Source: Streptomyces sp. BA2 (lineage in GTDB: Bacteria; Actinomycetota; Actinomycetes; Streptomycetales; Streptomycetaceae). From it: a DNA stretch of 64,000 bases. The position numbers and the translations under genes were made by a program. A model generated the notes under the pieces. It did not search any database. It was not told the origin of the DNA and saw only the letters and a program-made list of their open reading frames with translations. Numbering within the stretch: the first letter of the stretch is position 1; each line of letters begins with the position of its first letter. This document shows, one piece after another, positions 17,983 through 26,318 of this stretch. The DNA lies in the NCBI RefSeq assembly GCF_009769735.1, contig NZ_WSRO01000002.1:1178001-1242000 (forward strand), in the 5' to 3' direction.

Positions 17983-18723
17983 ATGACTTCGGCACCGGAG
18001 AAGAACGCGTGGACGTACGACGGTTTCACGGGCGGCGAGCTCGATCCCGCCCGCTGGAGAATCATGGCGATAAACGGGGCCGACGGAGAACGCCACCAGT
18101 ACCGGGACCGCAACGCGCGGACGCGTACCGGTGACGGACGGTTCGAGCTGACCGTCAACCCGTTCAGCCGCTTCCACGACACGGACCCGAGGCAGAACAA
18201 CGCCAAGCAGATGTATCAGTCCGTGCGGCGCTTCCCCGTGCCGGCGGCGGGAGAGCTGACCTTCGAGGTCGACATGGCGGTGCGGACCTACGGCCAGATC
18301 CCCCATGACCCGCTGGACGCCTTCGGCACGGTGAACCTCTTCGACCTGGAGACCGGCGTCGTACTCAACGCCGCCGCGACCAACGACACCCTCTACGCGT
18401 TGGTCGAGCGCCTGGTGATCCCGGGCGTGACCCGGCCGCACGAGCACTACGTCCACCGGGTCGTCCTGGAAGTGCCGACGGAGCCGGGGCGTGAGCACCG
18501 CTACGCCATCACCTACCGGGCCGACACATCGCAGGCGGAGTTCCACGTCGACGGCCGGCTCGCCTACTGGGCACGGCTTCCGGTACCGGTCGCTGGGTTC
18601 AACGCGGGCATGGGCCTGTTCTCCGCCCGTGATCTCTCCCGCTACGCACGCGCGGAGCGGGAGCACGGGCAGGGCGCGACCGGCCGGTGGGGTCCGTGGC
18701 AGATCACGACCGGCGTCAGATGA
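17983..18723 (+). CDS. DUF6081-like cytosolic protein
   Basis: The 246-residue protein has no signal or membrane segment. It begins AWTYDGFTGGELDPARW and contains LTFEVDMAVRTYGQIPHDPLDAFGTVNLFDLETGVVLNAAAT, EHYVHRVVLEV and QAEFHVDGRLAYW. The pattern suggests a concanavalin-like beta sandwich as in DUF6081 proteins found in other biosynthetic clusters (family name from memory). Its enzymatic role is unknown. It faces the SDR gene, with 8 bp of 3' overlap. Confidence 0.6.
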   Translation: MTSAPEKNAWTYDGFTGGELDPARWRIMAINGADGERHQYRDRNARTRTGDGRFELTVNPFSRFHDTDPRQNNAKQMYQSVRRFPVPAAGELTFEVDMAVRTYGQIPHDPLDAFGTVNLFDLETGVVLNAAATNDTLYALVERLVIPGVTRPHEHYVHRVVLEVPTEPGREHRYAITYRADTSQAEFHVDGRLAYWARLPVPVAGFNAGMGLFSARDLSRYARAEREHGQGATGRWGPWQITTGVR

Positions 18724-19417
18724 GCACGTCGCCGCCGTCGATGTTCAGGTTGATGCCGTTGATCGAGCGGTTCTCCAGCAGGAAGCTGATCGCCTCGGTG
18801 CAGTCCTGCATCGTCACCGGCCGCCTGGTGAGCGCACGCGTCGCGGCGGCCTCGCGCGCGCCGGGCTTGTCGCTCCAGAACGGCGTGTCGGAGACGATGC
18901 TCGGGTGCAGGGCGTTGACCCGGATCGGCGAGAGTTCCACGGCGAGCGTTCTGACCAGCGCGCTGATGCCGCCGTTGGCGGTCGTCACGGTCGTGGAGCC
19001 GGGATAGGGCCGGTGACTGGCAAGGCCGCCGAGCAGGACGACCGCGCCGTCGTCCGGCATCCGTGCGGCGAGGGCGTGCAACACCGCGGTGTAGCCGGTG
19101 AGTTTCACCGTCAGCAGGCGCGTCGCGTCGGCCGGACGGTACTCGCGCACCGTGTTGTGGTCCCGATTCACCGCCGCGAGCACCAGGCGGTCGACACGAA
19201 GCACGTCGGCGAGACCGGCCTCGATCCGTTCCGGGTCGGTCAGGTCCAGTGCGAGTCCACGGGTCCGCCCGCCGATCTCGTGCGCGACGGCCTTGGTCCG
19301 ATCCTCCGTACGGCCGGTGATGACCACCTCGTCTCCTCGTTCGGCGCACGACTGGGCGAAATGCCGCCCGAGCCCCGATGTTCCGCCGATGACGACGACT
19401 TGAGCGCGATCGGACAT
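18716..19417 (-). CDS. SDR-fold protein lacking the catalytic Tyr and Lys
   Basis: This 233-residue protein has a Rossmann start (VVIGGTSGLGRHFA) and SDR ending (INGINLNIDGGDVLI). Where active members have YxxxK it reads VTTAN in GSTTVTTANGG, so Tyr is Val and Lys is Asn. It is probably not a normal oxidoreductase. It could bind ligand, act as a partner subunit or catalyse a non-redox step. ATG 19417 has AAGGGA upstream. It is the last gene of the minus-strand operon that starts at 27590. Confidence 0.8.
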   Translation of the reverse strand: MSDRAQVVVIGGTSGLGRHFAQSCAERGDEVVITGRTEDRTKAVAHEIGGRTRGLALDLTDPERIEAGLADVLRVDRLVLAAVNRDHNTVREYRPADATRLLTVKLTGYTAVLHALAARMPDDGAVVLLGGLASHRPYPGSTTVTTANGGISALVRTLAVELSPIRVNALHPSIVSDTPFWSDKPGAREAAATRALTRRPVTMQDCTEAISFLLENRSINGINLNIDGGDVLI

Positions 19418-19515
19418 TGACGTGTCCCTTCCTGCATTCGACATCACGGCCTGATGACCGGTCAGGCGACCGTGTCCAGGCCCGGTATGGGCAACTCGCC
19501 CCGCATTGGCGGGTG

Positions 19516-20166
19516 TTACGTCTGCGGCCGGCTCTCCAGCTCGGCCAGCACGTCGGCGACGGGCAACGGGACCGCGCAGCGGTCCGCGGCGTAGCGCAGC
19601 GCCATGAGGTGGTCGTCGAGCGACAGGTCGGCCAGCGCGTCCGCGACCAGGAACGGCTGGATGTCGCGGCTGAACGCGTCACAGGCGGTGATCAGACACC
19701 CCATGTGCGCGTAGACGCCGCAGACGATCAGCTGGTCCCGTCCTGCCCGGCGCAGCCGTTCCTCCAGATCGCTCCGGAAGAACGCGCTGTAGCGCCACTT
19801 GGTGAGCACCGTGTCGTCCGGCTCGGGCGCGACGTCGTCGGCGATGCCCCGATCGGCCTCGTCTGTGCCCATGCCCGGACCCCAGAAGTCGTTCAACAGG
19901 CCGCGGTCCTCGGGGGTCATGCCGCCCGGCTGTGCCGTGTAGATCACCGGCACGCCGGCCGCGCGCGCCGTCGCGAGCAGCTTCGCGACATTGGCCACCA
20001 GCTCGTTCAGCGGGGACTGTCCGGCCGGGAACGGGCGCAGGAAGTACCGCTGCATGTCGTGGACCAGCACGACGGCCCGGTCCGGGTGCGGGCGCCAGGG
20101 GACCGCCGCGCTCGGCAGATCGCCGTCGCCGGGCATGCGGTAGGGCGCGATGGGGTTCATGGCCAT
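19516..20166 (-). CDS. phzD: isochorismatase-family hydrolase, PhzD-like
   Basis: PhzD cleaves 2-amino-2-deoxyisochorismate (ADIC) to dihydro-3-hydroxyanthranilate (DHHA) and pyruvate. The 216-residue protein has PhzD's motifs: AVVLVHDMQRYFLRPF with the catalytic Asp, VLTKWRYSAFFRSDLEE with the Lys, and LIVCGVYAHMGCLITACDAF. The length matches (about 207 in PhzD). It sits 46 bp after the DHHA dehydrogenase-like gene. Together with the PhzE homologue at 27815 this strongly supports a DHHA branch. Confidence 0.93.
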   Translation of the reverse strand: MAMNPIAPYRMPGDGDLPSAAVPWRPHPDRAVVLVHDMQRYFLRPFPAGQSPLNELVANVAKLLATARAAGVPVIYTAQPGGMTPEDRGLLNDFWGPGMGTDEADRGIADDVAPEPDDTVLTKWRYSAFFRSDLEERLRRAGRDQLIVCGVYAHMGCLITACDAFSRDIQPFLVADALADLSLDDHLMALRYAADRCAVPLPVADVLAELESRPQT

Positions 20167-20212
20167 GGTTCGTTCGCCTCCTGTTTCCGTCCGATGCCGT
20201 CATCCGCCGATG

Positions 20213-20998
20213 TCATACGTGCAGGGCCGCGCCGCCATCGACGTACAGGTCGTGCATCGTGACGTGACCGGCCTGGTCGGACACCAGGTACGCGACCGCG
20301 TCGGCCACGTCCCGCGGCTGGGCCAGCTTCCGCAGGGGAATGCCGACGCGGTACGCGGCCGGTGATCCCTCGATCGCCTGCCGCGGGTCGGCCCCTTCGC
20401 CGAGCATCGAGCGCAGCATGGGGGTGTCGGTCGAGCCGGGCGAGACGACGTTGCACCGGATGCCGAAGTCTGCGAGCTCAAGGCCCAGGCAGCGCGTGAA
20501 CTGGGCGGACGCGGCCTTGGACGCGGCGTATGCGGCCATCTCCATGCGCGGTACGCCCGCGGCGTTGGACGCCACGGTCACCAGCGCGCCCCGGCGGCGG
20601 CCGATCATCCGCCGGGCCACCGCGCGGGACATGTGGAACACGCCCCCCGCGTTGACCGAGAAGGTCTCGTTCCACTGCCGGTCCGGCAGGTCGACCACCC
20701 TGCCGGAGTGCAGGACGCCGGCGGCGTTGACGAGGATCCCGATGGGCCCCAGCTCTTCCTCGACGCGCCGCACGAGCGCGTCCACCGCCTGGCTGTCGCA
20801 CACGTCGACGGTATAGCCCCGTACGGAGACGCCCTCGGCTTCCAGCTTGGTCACGACGGTGGCGAGCGCATCGCCGTTGCGGTCCACGGCCGCGACATGC
20901 GCTCCCGCACCCGCCAGCGTGCCCGCCACGGCGGCGCCGATGCCCTGTGCCGCGCCGGTGACCAGGGCGACCTCCGACTCGATTCCGGTCAGTTCCAT
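20213..20998 (-). CDS. EntA/DhbA-like SDR, likely DHHA dehydrogenase giving 3-hydroxyanthranilate
   Basis: This 261-residue classical SDR has [12 protein letters not shown] for cofactor binding, NAAGV, and an intact YAASK active site. The C-terminus is [11 protein letters not shown]. In siderophore clusters this type oxidises 2,3-dihydro-2,3-dihydroxybenzoate; next to PhzD and PhzE homologues it would oxidise DHHA to 3-hydroxyanthranilate, as proposed for benzoxazole clusters. Start overlaps the upstream stop (TGATG). The exact substrate is inferred from context. Confidence 0.88.
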   Translation of the reverse strand: MELTGIESEVALVTGAAQGIGAAVAGTLAGAGAHVAAVDRNGDALATVVTKLEAEGVSVRGYTVDVCDSQAVDALVRRVEEELGPIGILVNAAGVLHSGRVVDLPDRQWNETFSVNAGGVFHMSRAVARRMIGRRRGALVTVASNAAGVPRMEMAAYAASKAASAQFTRCLGLELADFGIRCNVVSPGSTDTPMLRSMLGEGADPRQAIEGSPAAYRVGIPLRKLAQPRDVADAVAYLVSDQAGHVTMHDLYVDGGAALHV

Positions 20999-22188
20999 CA
21001 TGAACTCCCGCTCGTCGTGGCGGCTTCCTCGGCGTCGTACCCGAACAGCCACTGGTGATGGTCAAGACCCGACGAGGCCTGGGCCGCGGTGTCGCGACGG
21101 CGCTGCTCGTCCCCGTCGGCCAGGTGGAAGGCCTTGGCATTCTCACGTGATCGGCGCTGGATGCGCGTGGTGCGCGGCAGGCGGATCCGCTCGTAGCGGC
21201 GCAGGGCACCGCTCAGACCACCCGCGGCCGCTCGGGCCAGACAGACCGCGAGCACGACGGCGTCCTCGATCGCCTGGTTCGCGCCCTGCGCCTGGAACGG
21301 CAGCATCGGATGCGCGGCGTCGCCGATGACCGCCACCCGCCCCGAGCTGAGCCGGTCGACGCTCTCGCGGTCGTGCAGCGCCCATCGGCCGACGGTCCCC
21401 GCCGCATCGATCAGCCGTGTGACGTCCGCGTGCCAGCCCTTGTACGCGGCCGCGAGTTCGGCCACATCACCCCGCGCCGACCAGGACTCCTCCCGCCAGT
21501 CCGAGGCGGCGACCGTCGCCCCGAAGCTGACCTGCCGGCCCGACGACACCGGGTAGCAGACACAGTGCTGGTCCGGCCCCATCCACAACCGCACCCGGGG
21601 CTCGCTGAGCAGATGGGGCACGCGCTCGGCAGGCACAAGACCCCGGTAGATCGTCTGCCCGGAATACCGTGGCCGGTCGGCCACGATCCGCTCCCGCACG
21701 AGCGAGTGGATGCCATCGGCGCCCACGACCAGATCCGCCGCGACGACCGTGCCGTCCGACAGGTGCAGCCGCGCCGCGTCCGCGTCCTGCGTCACGGCGA
21801 CGCACCGGGCGCCGAGGTGGACCCGGTCGGGGGGAACGAGCGCAAGCAGGCTGCTGTGCAGATCGGCACGGTGCACGGTGTAGTAGGGCGCCCCGAAGCG
21901 GCGCCGGCACGGTTCGCCGAGCTCAGTGCGTTGCAGCAACGTGCCGTCGTCCCAGCGCCGCATCTCGATCGCCTGCGGTGCGACCGCGATGGTACGCAGG
22001 CGATCGCGCAGGCCCAACCGGCGAAGGAGCCGGGTGGCGTTGGGGGCCACCTGTACTCCCGCTCCGACCTCGGCCAGGCGTCCCGTCTGCTCGTAGACGT
22101 GGCAGTCGATGCCGGCCCGGCGAAGGGCGACGGCGAAGACGAGACCGGCGATTCCGCCGCCGGCCACGGCCACCCTCAGCTGCGGCAT
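20998..22188 (-). CDS. salicylate hydroxylase-like FAD monooxygenase
   Basis: The 396-residue class A monooxygenase has [38 protein letters not shown] and [28 protein letters not shown]. Its length and motifs fit salicylate 1-hydroxylase/PhzS-type enzymes, which can replace a ring carboxylate with a hydroxyl. In this pathway it could decarboxylatively hydroxylate 3-amino-4-hydroxybenzoate or 3-hydroxyanthranilate to an aminohydroquinone. This is inferred. It is transcribed with and overlaps the EntA-like gene. Confidence 0.88.
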   Translation of the reverse strand: MPQLRVAVAGGGIAGLVFAVALRRAGIDCHVYEQTGRLAEVGAGVQVAPNATRLLRRLGLRDRLRTIAVAPQAIEMRRWDDGTLLQRTELGEPCRRRFGAPYYTVHRADLHSSLLALVPPDRVHLGARCVAVTQDADAARLHLSDGTVVAADLVVGADGIHSLVRERIVADRPRYSGQTIYRGLVPAERVPHLLSEPRVRLWMGPDQHCVCYPVSSGRQVSFGATVAASDWREESWSARGDVAELAAAYKGWHADVTRLIDAAGTVGRWALHDRESVDRLSSGRVAVIGDAAHPMLPFQAQGANQAIEDAVVLAVCLARAAAGGLSGALRRYERIRLPRTTRIQRRSRENAKAFHLADGDEQRRRDTAAQASSGLDHHQWLFGYDAEEAATTSGSS

Positions 22189-22209
22189 GTCGTCCCCCTC
22201 AGTAGTGGC

Positions 22210-23526
22210 TCAGTAGTAGAGGAGCGCTTTGCCCCAGTCCTCGTCGGGCCCGAACAGGCTGCGTGGCTTGACCACGTCCGGCATGGCCGTCAGCGCCTCG
22301 TGCGGGATCAGCGTCCCCGGGGCAAGACCAATGACCTCGCTGTCGACACCGAGCACGGTGCGCACCGAAGCCGACAGCTCCGCTTGGGCGGCAGCCCGGT
22401 GCTCGTCGGGGACCTCGATCTCGATGCGCAGGATGTTCGGTTCCGCCCTCGCCCGCCAGAACAACACCTCGTAGGAGTCCGGCAGGGAGAAGACGAGTTC
22501 CTCCAGCTGGTGCTGGGTGATCGTCGCGGCGCCGACCCGGTGGCCGAACGCCGCCCGGCCGAGCACCCGGACCGTGGGCAGACCCCATCCGCAGGCGCAG
22601 TCGTCGTAGGAGACCGAGACGTTGTCCTCGAGGTTGTAGCGCAGCAGGGGCATCGCCTCGCGGAACAGCGGGGTGACCACGAGCTCGCCCTCGCCCTCCG
22701 CGCTGACGGTGCCGGTCCGCGGGTCGTACACCTCGAACAGCGCCCGGTCGGCCCACAGATGCATCCGGCCGTGCCGGCATTCACCGGCGAGACTGCCGGT
22801 CTCCGTGGAGCCGTACTCCTCGATGACCGGCACTCCCCACAGCCGGCTGATCCGGCCGCGGCGGGCGGAGGTGAGCGGCTCGCCGCCGACGAACAGCGCA
22901 CGCAGCGCGGGGAAGTCGGCGCCGGGCCGGTGCCCCGCCGCTCTCGCCGCGGCGGCCCAGATGAGGCATTCCGTCGGCACCGACCAGGTCAGCGAGACCT
23001 CAAGGTCGTGCATGACCCGGACCACACGGGCGTACGGCATCGCCAGCGACCGGTTGTCGCCGGGCACCACCGTGGCACCGTGCAACCGGCCTGCGGCGTG
23101 CGCGAGATGGCCCGTCAGGAGCAGTGCGTACGGCGTGCGCACCAGGAAGGTGTCATCGCCGGACATCCCGATCCACTTGCGGGCGAAGCGCTCGGCCAGG
23201 TCGACCCAGTCCTGCGCCGTGTAGTAGGAGGGCGTGGGGTGGCCTGCCGTCCCGCTCGACTCGTGGTAGGTGGCCAGCTGCTCCTTGGGGACAGCGAGCA
23301 TTCCGAAGGGGTAGTTGTCCCGCAGGTCCTGCTTCGTGGTCAGCGGCAGGGCGGCGAGGTCCGCCGCGGTCGCGGGCAGGGGGCCCGAGTTCAGCCGCTC
23401 GCGGTAGAAGGGCGAGCGGGCCGCCCAGGCGACGGTCTGCTGCAGCTGCTTCTCCTGGATGCGCCGCAGGTCCTCCAGGCCGTTCCACTGGCCGAGTTGA
23501 GGCAGGCTCGAACGTGGGTCAGTCAC
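22210..23526 (-). CDS. phenylacetate-CoA-ligase-like AMP-forming ligase (NatL2-like)
   Basis: This 438-residue adenylate-forming enzyme resembles PaaK-type ligases: TYHESSGTAGHPTPSYYT (ATP loop), LRALFVGGEPLT, PVIEEYGSTETGSLAGEC and PLLRYNLEDNVSV. Such ligases adenylate aryl acids; in the nataxazole pathway NatL2 joins two 3-hydroxyanthranilates. The GTG at 23526 overlaps the amidohydrolase stop (GTGA), the same pairing as NatL2/NatAM. It probably activates 3-hydroxyanthranilate or 3-amino-4-hydroxybenzoate for scaffold formation. Confidence 0.85.
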   Translation of the reverse strand: MTDPRSSLPQLGQWNGLEDLRRIQEKQLQQTVAWAARSPFYRERLNSGPLPATAADLAALPLTTKQDLRDNYPFGMLAVPKEQLATYHESSGTAGHPTPSYYTAQDWVDLAERFARKWIGMSGDDTFLVRTPYALLLTGHLAHAAGRLHGATVVPGDNRSLAMPYARVVRVMHDLEVSLTWSVPTECLIWAAAARAAGHRPGADFPALRALFVGGEPLTSARRGRISRLWGVPVIEEYGSTETGSLAGECRHGRMHLWADRALFEVYDPRTGTVSAEGEGELVVTPLFREAMPLLRYNLEDNVSVSYDDCACGWGLPTVRVLGRAAFGHRVGAATITQHQLEELVFSLPDSYEVLFWRARAEPNILRIEIEVPDEHRAAAQAELSASVRTVLGVDSEVIGLAPGTLIPHEALTAMPDVVKPRSLFGPDEDWGKALLYY

Positions 23527-24323
23527 CGCTTTTCCTCTCCCAAGAGTCGATGCGCGTTGTCCCAGGCGATCTGCCGCCACTGCTCGGGCGGTATCCGCAG
23601 CGCCCGGAACTTGGCGAGCTCCACGGCCGGATGCTGGAGCGGGAACTCGGAGCCGAACACCACCCGCCCCGCACCGAGGCGGTCCAGTGCCGCATCGGCC
23701 ACGCACGTGTAGCCGCCGGAGGTCTCCAGCGAGATGTTGGCCTCGTCCCGGATCAGGGTGAGCGCGTAGAAGTCGATGTTGCCGATGCCGCTGTGCCCGA
23801 GCACGAAGTCCACCCGCGGGAACCGTCGGGCCAGGCCGACCAGGTCGGCCACGCCCGCGCCGGGCCGGTTCAGGCACACCACGTACACCGGGTGGCCGAA
23901 CTCCGCTGCCACGCCCACGAGTTCCTCGACGCGCGGGTCGGTCAGGCCGATGCCGTGGACGGCCGGTGAGACCTCCAGACCGCGGAACTCGGCGGCCCTG
24001 GCCCGGTATTCGTCCGGCGGACGGTGCGGGTTGGCGAAGAAGAACGGCACCAGGCGGCCGTCGGTGCCCGCGCAGGTCTCCAGGACCGCGTCGTTGTCGA
24101 CGTCGGTCTCGACATGGCCGCCCTCGACGAGCTGGCGGGAGAGGCGGTCCAGGTCGATGGTGCCGCCCGCGCACACCACCGCCCGTTCGAGACCGCACTC
24201 GTCCAGGGTCGACAGAAGCCGCTCACCGGCTCCCGGCCTGGGGGCCAGGCGTACGTGGAAGTCCAGTACGGGCTGTGCGGTCATCGCTGCCACCGCTCGT
24301 CCCCCGGCGCGGTCGTCGCTCAC
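23523..24323 (-). CDS. amidohydrolase-2-like protein with altered metal ligands (NatAM-like)
   Basis: This protein of about 266 residues has an amidohydrolase barrel pattern, but the metal sites are changed. The usual HxH at strand 1 is DFHVR, the later His strand reads YVVCLNRPG, and the final GSD is FGSEFP; only the LGHSG His is kept. In benzoxazole pathways a small amidohydrolase (NatAM, BomN) closes the oxazole ring rather than hydrolysing. The GTG at 24323 overlaps the upstream stop and its own stop overlaps the ligase start. Role in ring closure is inferred. Confidence 0.75.
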   Translation of the reverse strand: MSDDRAGGRAVAAMTAQPVLDFHVRLAPRPGAGERLLSTLDECGLERAVVCAGGTIDLDRLSRQLVEGGHVETDVDNDAVLETCAGTDGRLVPFFFANPHRPPDEYRARAAEFRGLEVSPAVHGIGLTDPRVEELVGVAAEFGHPVYVVCLNRPGAGVADLVGLARRFPRVDFVLGHSGIGNIDFYALTLIRDEANISLETSGGYTCVADAALDRLGAGRVVFGSEFPLQHPAVELAKFRALRIPPEQWRQIAWDNAHRLLGEEKR

Positions 24324-25423
24324 TTCTCGATGCAGAACTCGTCGATCGGGTAGCCGACGTGCCGTTGCTCGGCCGGCAGATGGCCCAGCACCTTCGTGCC
24401 CGCCGTCAGATCCGTGACGTTCAGGACCGTGCCGCCCGGACCGAGCACCCGTACGTGCCAGTCGTCCTGGACGATGAGGTTGACCTTCACGCCCGAGGCC
24501 GAGACCAGGTCGATGGCGAGCAGGGGACGTGTCTCGATCTTGACCCGGCCCACGGTGACGACCCGCGACTTGCCCTTCGCGTCGACGGCGAGGACCCTCC
24601 CGCCGGAGACGAGTTCACTGAGGTAATTGGTGCGCCCGTCCGCCGACAGCGTGTAGGAGTGCAGCGCACCGGCGTTGACCCGGAACGGCCGGGTCGGCAT
24701 GTACGGGAGCGGGTGGGTCTCGCTGCAGCACAGGATCATGCCGGTGGAGTGCGAGCCGACGAGAATGCCCTCGTCGAGCCGGAAGTTCGTGCAGGTGTCG
24801 ACGCAGGCCCGTTCGCCCATCCCCACGCGCCGGATCCCGGTGACCTCGAGCTCCACCAGCGGCAGGTCGGCCGCCTTGCTGACGGCGGCGGCCTTCAGTT
24901 CGGTGGCCTCCCCCACCGCGCGCGGGGCGAGCATCACGCCGTCGGAACCGTGCTCCAGGACGCCGAAGACGATCTCTCCTTCCTCGACGTCGGCCACCTG
25001 CGTGATGATGCTGCCCTCGGCCCCGGCCGCGGCGGCCAGCACGATCTCCAGCGGGATCTTGGTGGGGTCCCGGAAGTACAGCAGGCTCCACTTGTCGAGG
25101 CGTGCCGCGCGGCAGGCGTCCTCGAGGCTGGCTGCGTCCGTGATCTCCACGTACCTGCCGAACTCCACGTCGGGGTACTGCTGCGCCAGTTCGGCGGGCT
25201 CCCCGTGGCGGGCCGGGTCGACTATGACGAGGTCGGCGGGTTCCAGCTTCTCCGGCAGCGGCTGAGTACGCGGGAACAGGACCTTCTTCAGCGTCGGGGG
25301 CAGCGGCTCCAGGTCGGCCGGATCGGCCGCCACGATGGCGTCCACCCGCTGGTGGACGGCCTCCTCGATGATGGCTTCCTTGGCTCCGTCGGCGTTGCGG
25401 ATGTCCAGCCAGCACAGTTTCAC
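24320..25423 (-). CDS. 3-dehydroquinate synthase II family, GriH-like
   Basis: The 367-residue protein fits archaeal-type DHQ synthase II/GriH: VKLCWLDIRN at the start, AAAAGAEGSIITQVADVEEGEIVFGVLEHGSDGV, RRVGMGERACVDTC and a TRPFRVNAGALHSYT...YLSELVSGG segment. In grixazone synthesis GriH turns the C7 product of GriI into 3-amino-4-hydroxybenzoate. The GTG at 25423 has an AGGAG site and makes a family-length protein. Being next to the aldolase gene strongly supports this pathway. Confidence 0.9.
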   Translation of the reverse strand: MKLCWLDIRNADGAKEAIIEEAVHQRVDAIVAADPADLEPLPPTLKKVLFPRTQPLPEKLEPADLVIVDPARHGEPAELAQQYPDVEFGRYVEITDAASLEDACRAARLDKWSLLYFRDPTKIPLEIVLAAAAGAEGSIITQVADVEEGEIVFGVLEHGSDGVMLAPRAVGEATELKAAAVSKAADLPLVELEVTGIRRVGMGERACVDTCTNFRLDEGILVGSHSTGMILCCSETHPLPYMPTRPFRVNAGALHSYTLSADGRTNYLSELVSGGRVLAVDAKGKSRVVTVGRVKIETRPLLAIDLVSASGVKVNLIVQDDWHVRVLGPGGTVLNVTDLTAGTKVLGHLPAEQRHVGYPIDEFCIEK

Positions 25424-25478
25424 GGGTATCTCCTGGAAGAGGTAAGGGAGTTCACAGGTCCACAGGACTTGAGGGGGC

Positions 25479-26303
25479 TCAGGACGTGAGGGCGAGCCGG
25501 CTGTCCACGGCGTCCCGCTCCGGGACGTGCCGCGATTCATGCACGAGCCGCGCGATCGAAGCGGCCATCCAACCGGGCTGGTCGGCCTGGAAGACGTTGC
25601 GTCCCATGGCCACGCCGGACGCACCGCCCTTCAGCGCGTCGGACACGAAGTCCAGCACCACGTCGCTCTCGGCGGAGCGCGGGCCGCCGGCCACGATGAC
25701 GGGGATCGGACAGGCCGCCACCACATCGGCCATCCGCTCGGGCGTGCCCGCGTAGTCGGTCTTGACGATGTCCGCGCCGAGGTCGGCGGCCAGCGACGCG
25801 GCGTGCGCCACGAGTTCGGGCGCCCGCGAGTCGCTGATGTGCGGTCCTCTGGCGTACACCATGGCGAGCAGCGGGACGTTCCAGCGGTCGCACTCCTCCG
25901 CCACGGCCGCCAGATCCGCGACCTGCCGGGCCTCCTGGCGCGAGCCCAGATTGACGTGCACGCTGACCGCGTCGGCGCCGAGCCGCAGCGCCTCCTCCAC
26001 GTGGGCGACCAGATACTTCGCGTCCGGATCCGGCGCGTGCCGTGTACTCGCGTTCAGGTGCATGATCAGCGACATGTCGCCGAACCAGCCGTGGTCGACA
26101 TGGCGCAGGCTGCCCTTGTGCAGCACCACGGCGTCGACGCCGGTGCCTGCGAGCTCTCCGAGCAGGGCGTCGAGATCGCCGCGGGGCAGCGGCCCGTCGG
26201 TGACGGAATGATCGAGCGGCACGACGAGCAGGCGCCCGTCGCCGTGCCGGAACAGGCGTCGCAGGCGGAGATCGCGAGCGAACGAAGCGTTGTGTACAGC
26301 CAC
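25479..26303 (-). CDS. DhnA-type class I aldolase, GriI-like
   Basis: The 274-residue protein belongs to the DhnA/FBA class I family: RLLVVPLDHSVTDGP, VVLHKGSL, AVSVHVNLGS, LLAMVYARGPH, and the Schiff-base Lys region ADIVKTDYAGTPE, then GASGVAMGRNVFQ. GriI joins aspartate 4-semialdehyde to dihydroxyacetone phosphate. With the GriH-like gene downstream and aspartokinase upstream it would give 3-amino-4-hydroxybenzoate. The archaeal aminodideoxyheptulosonate synthase is a homologue, but an archaeal-type shikimate entry is unlikely in this host. Confidence 0.9.
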   Translation of the reverse strand: MAVHNASFARDLRLRRLFRHGDGRLLVVPLDHSVTDGPLPRGDLDALLGELAGTGVDAVVLHKGSLRHVDHGWFGDMSLIMHLNASTRHAPDPDAKYLVAHVEEALRLGADAVSVHVNLGSRQEARQVADLAAVAEECDRWNVPLLAMVYARGPHISDSRAPELVAHAASLAADLGADIVKTDYAGTPERMADVVAACPIPVIVAGGPRSAESDVVLDFVSDALKGGASGVAMGRNVFQADQPGWMAASIARLVHESRHVPERDAVDSRLALTS

Positions 26304-26318
26304 TGTGTCCTGCCTCTC

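Noticed and set aside
21310..23712. 800-codon plus-strand open frame
   Set aside because: Antisense to the monooxygenase and ligase genes, with Arg/Gly/His-rich composition.
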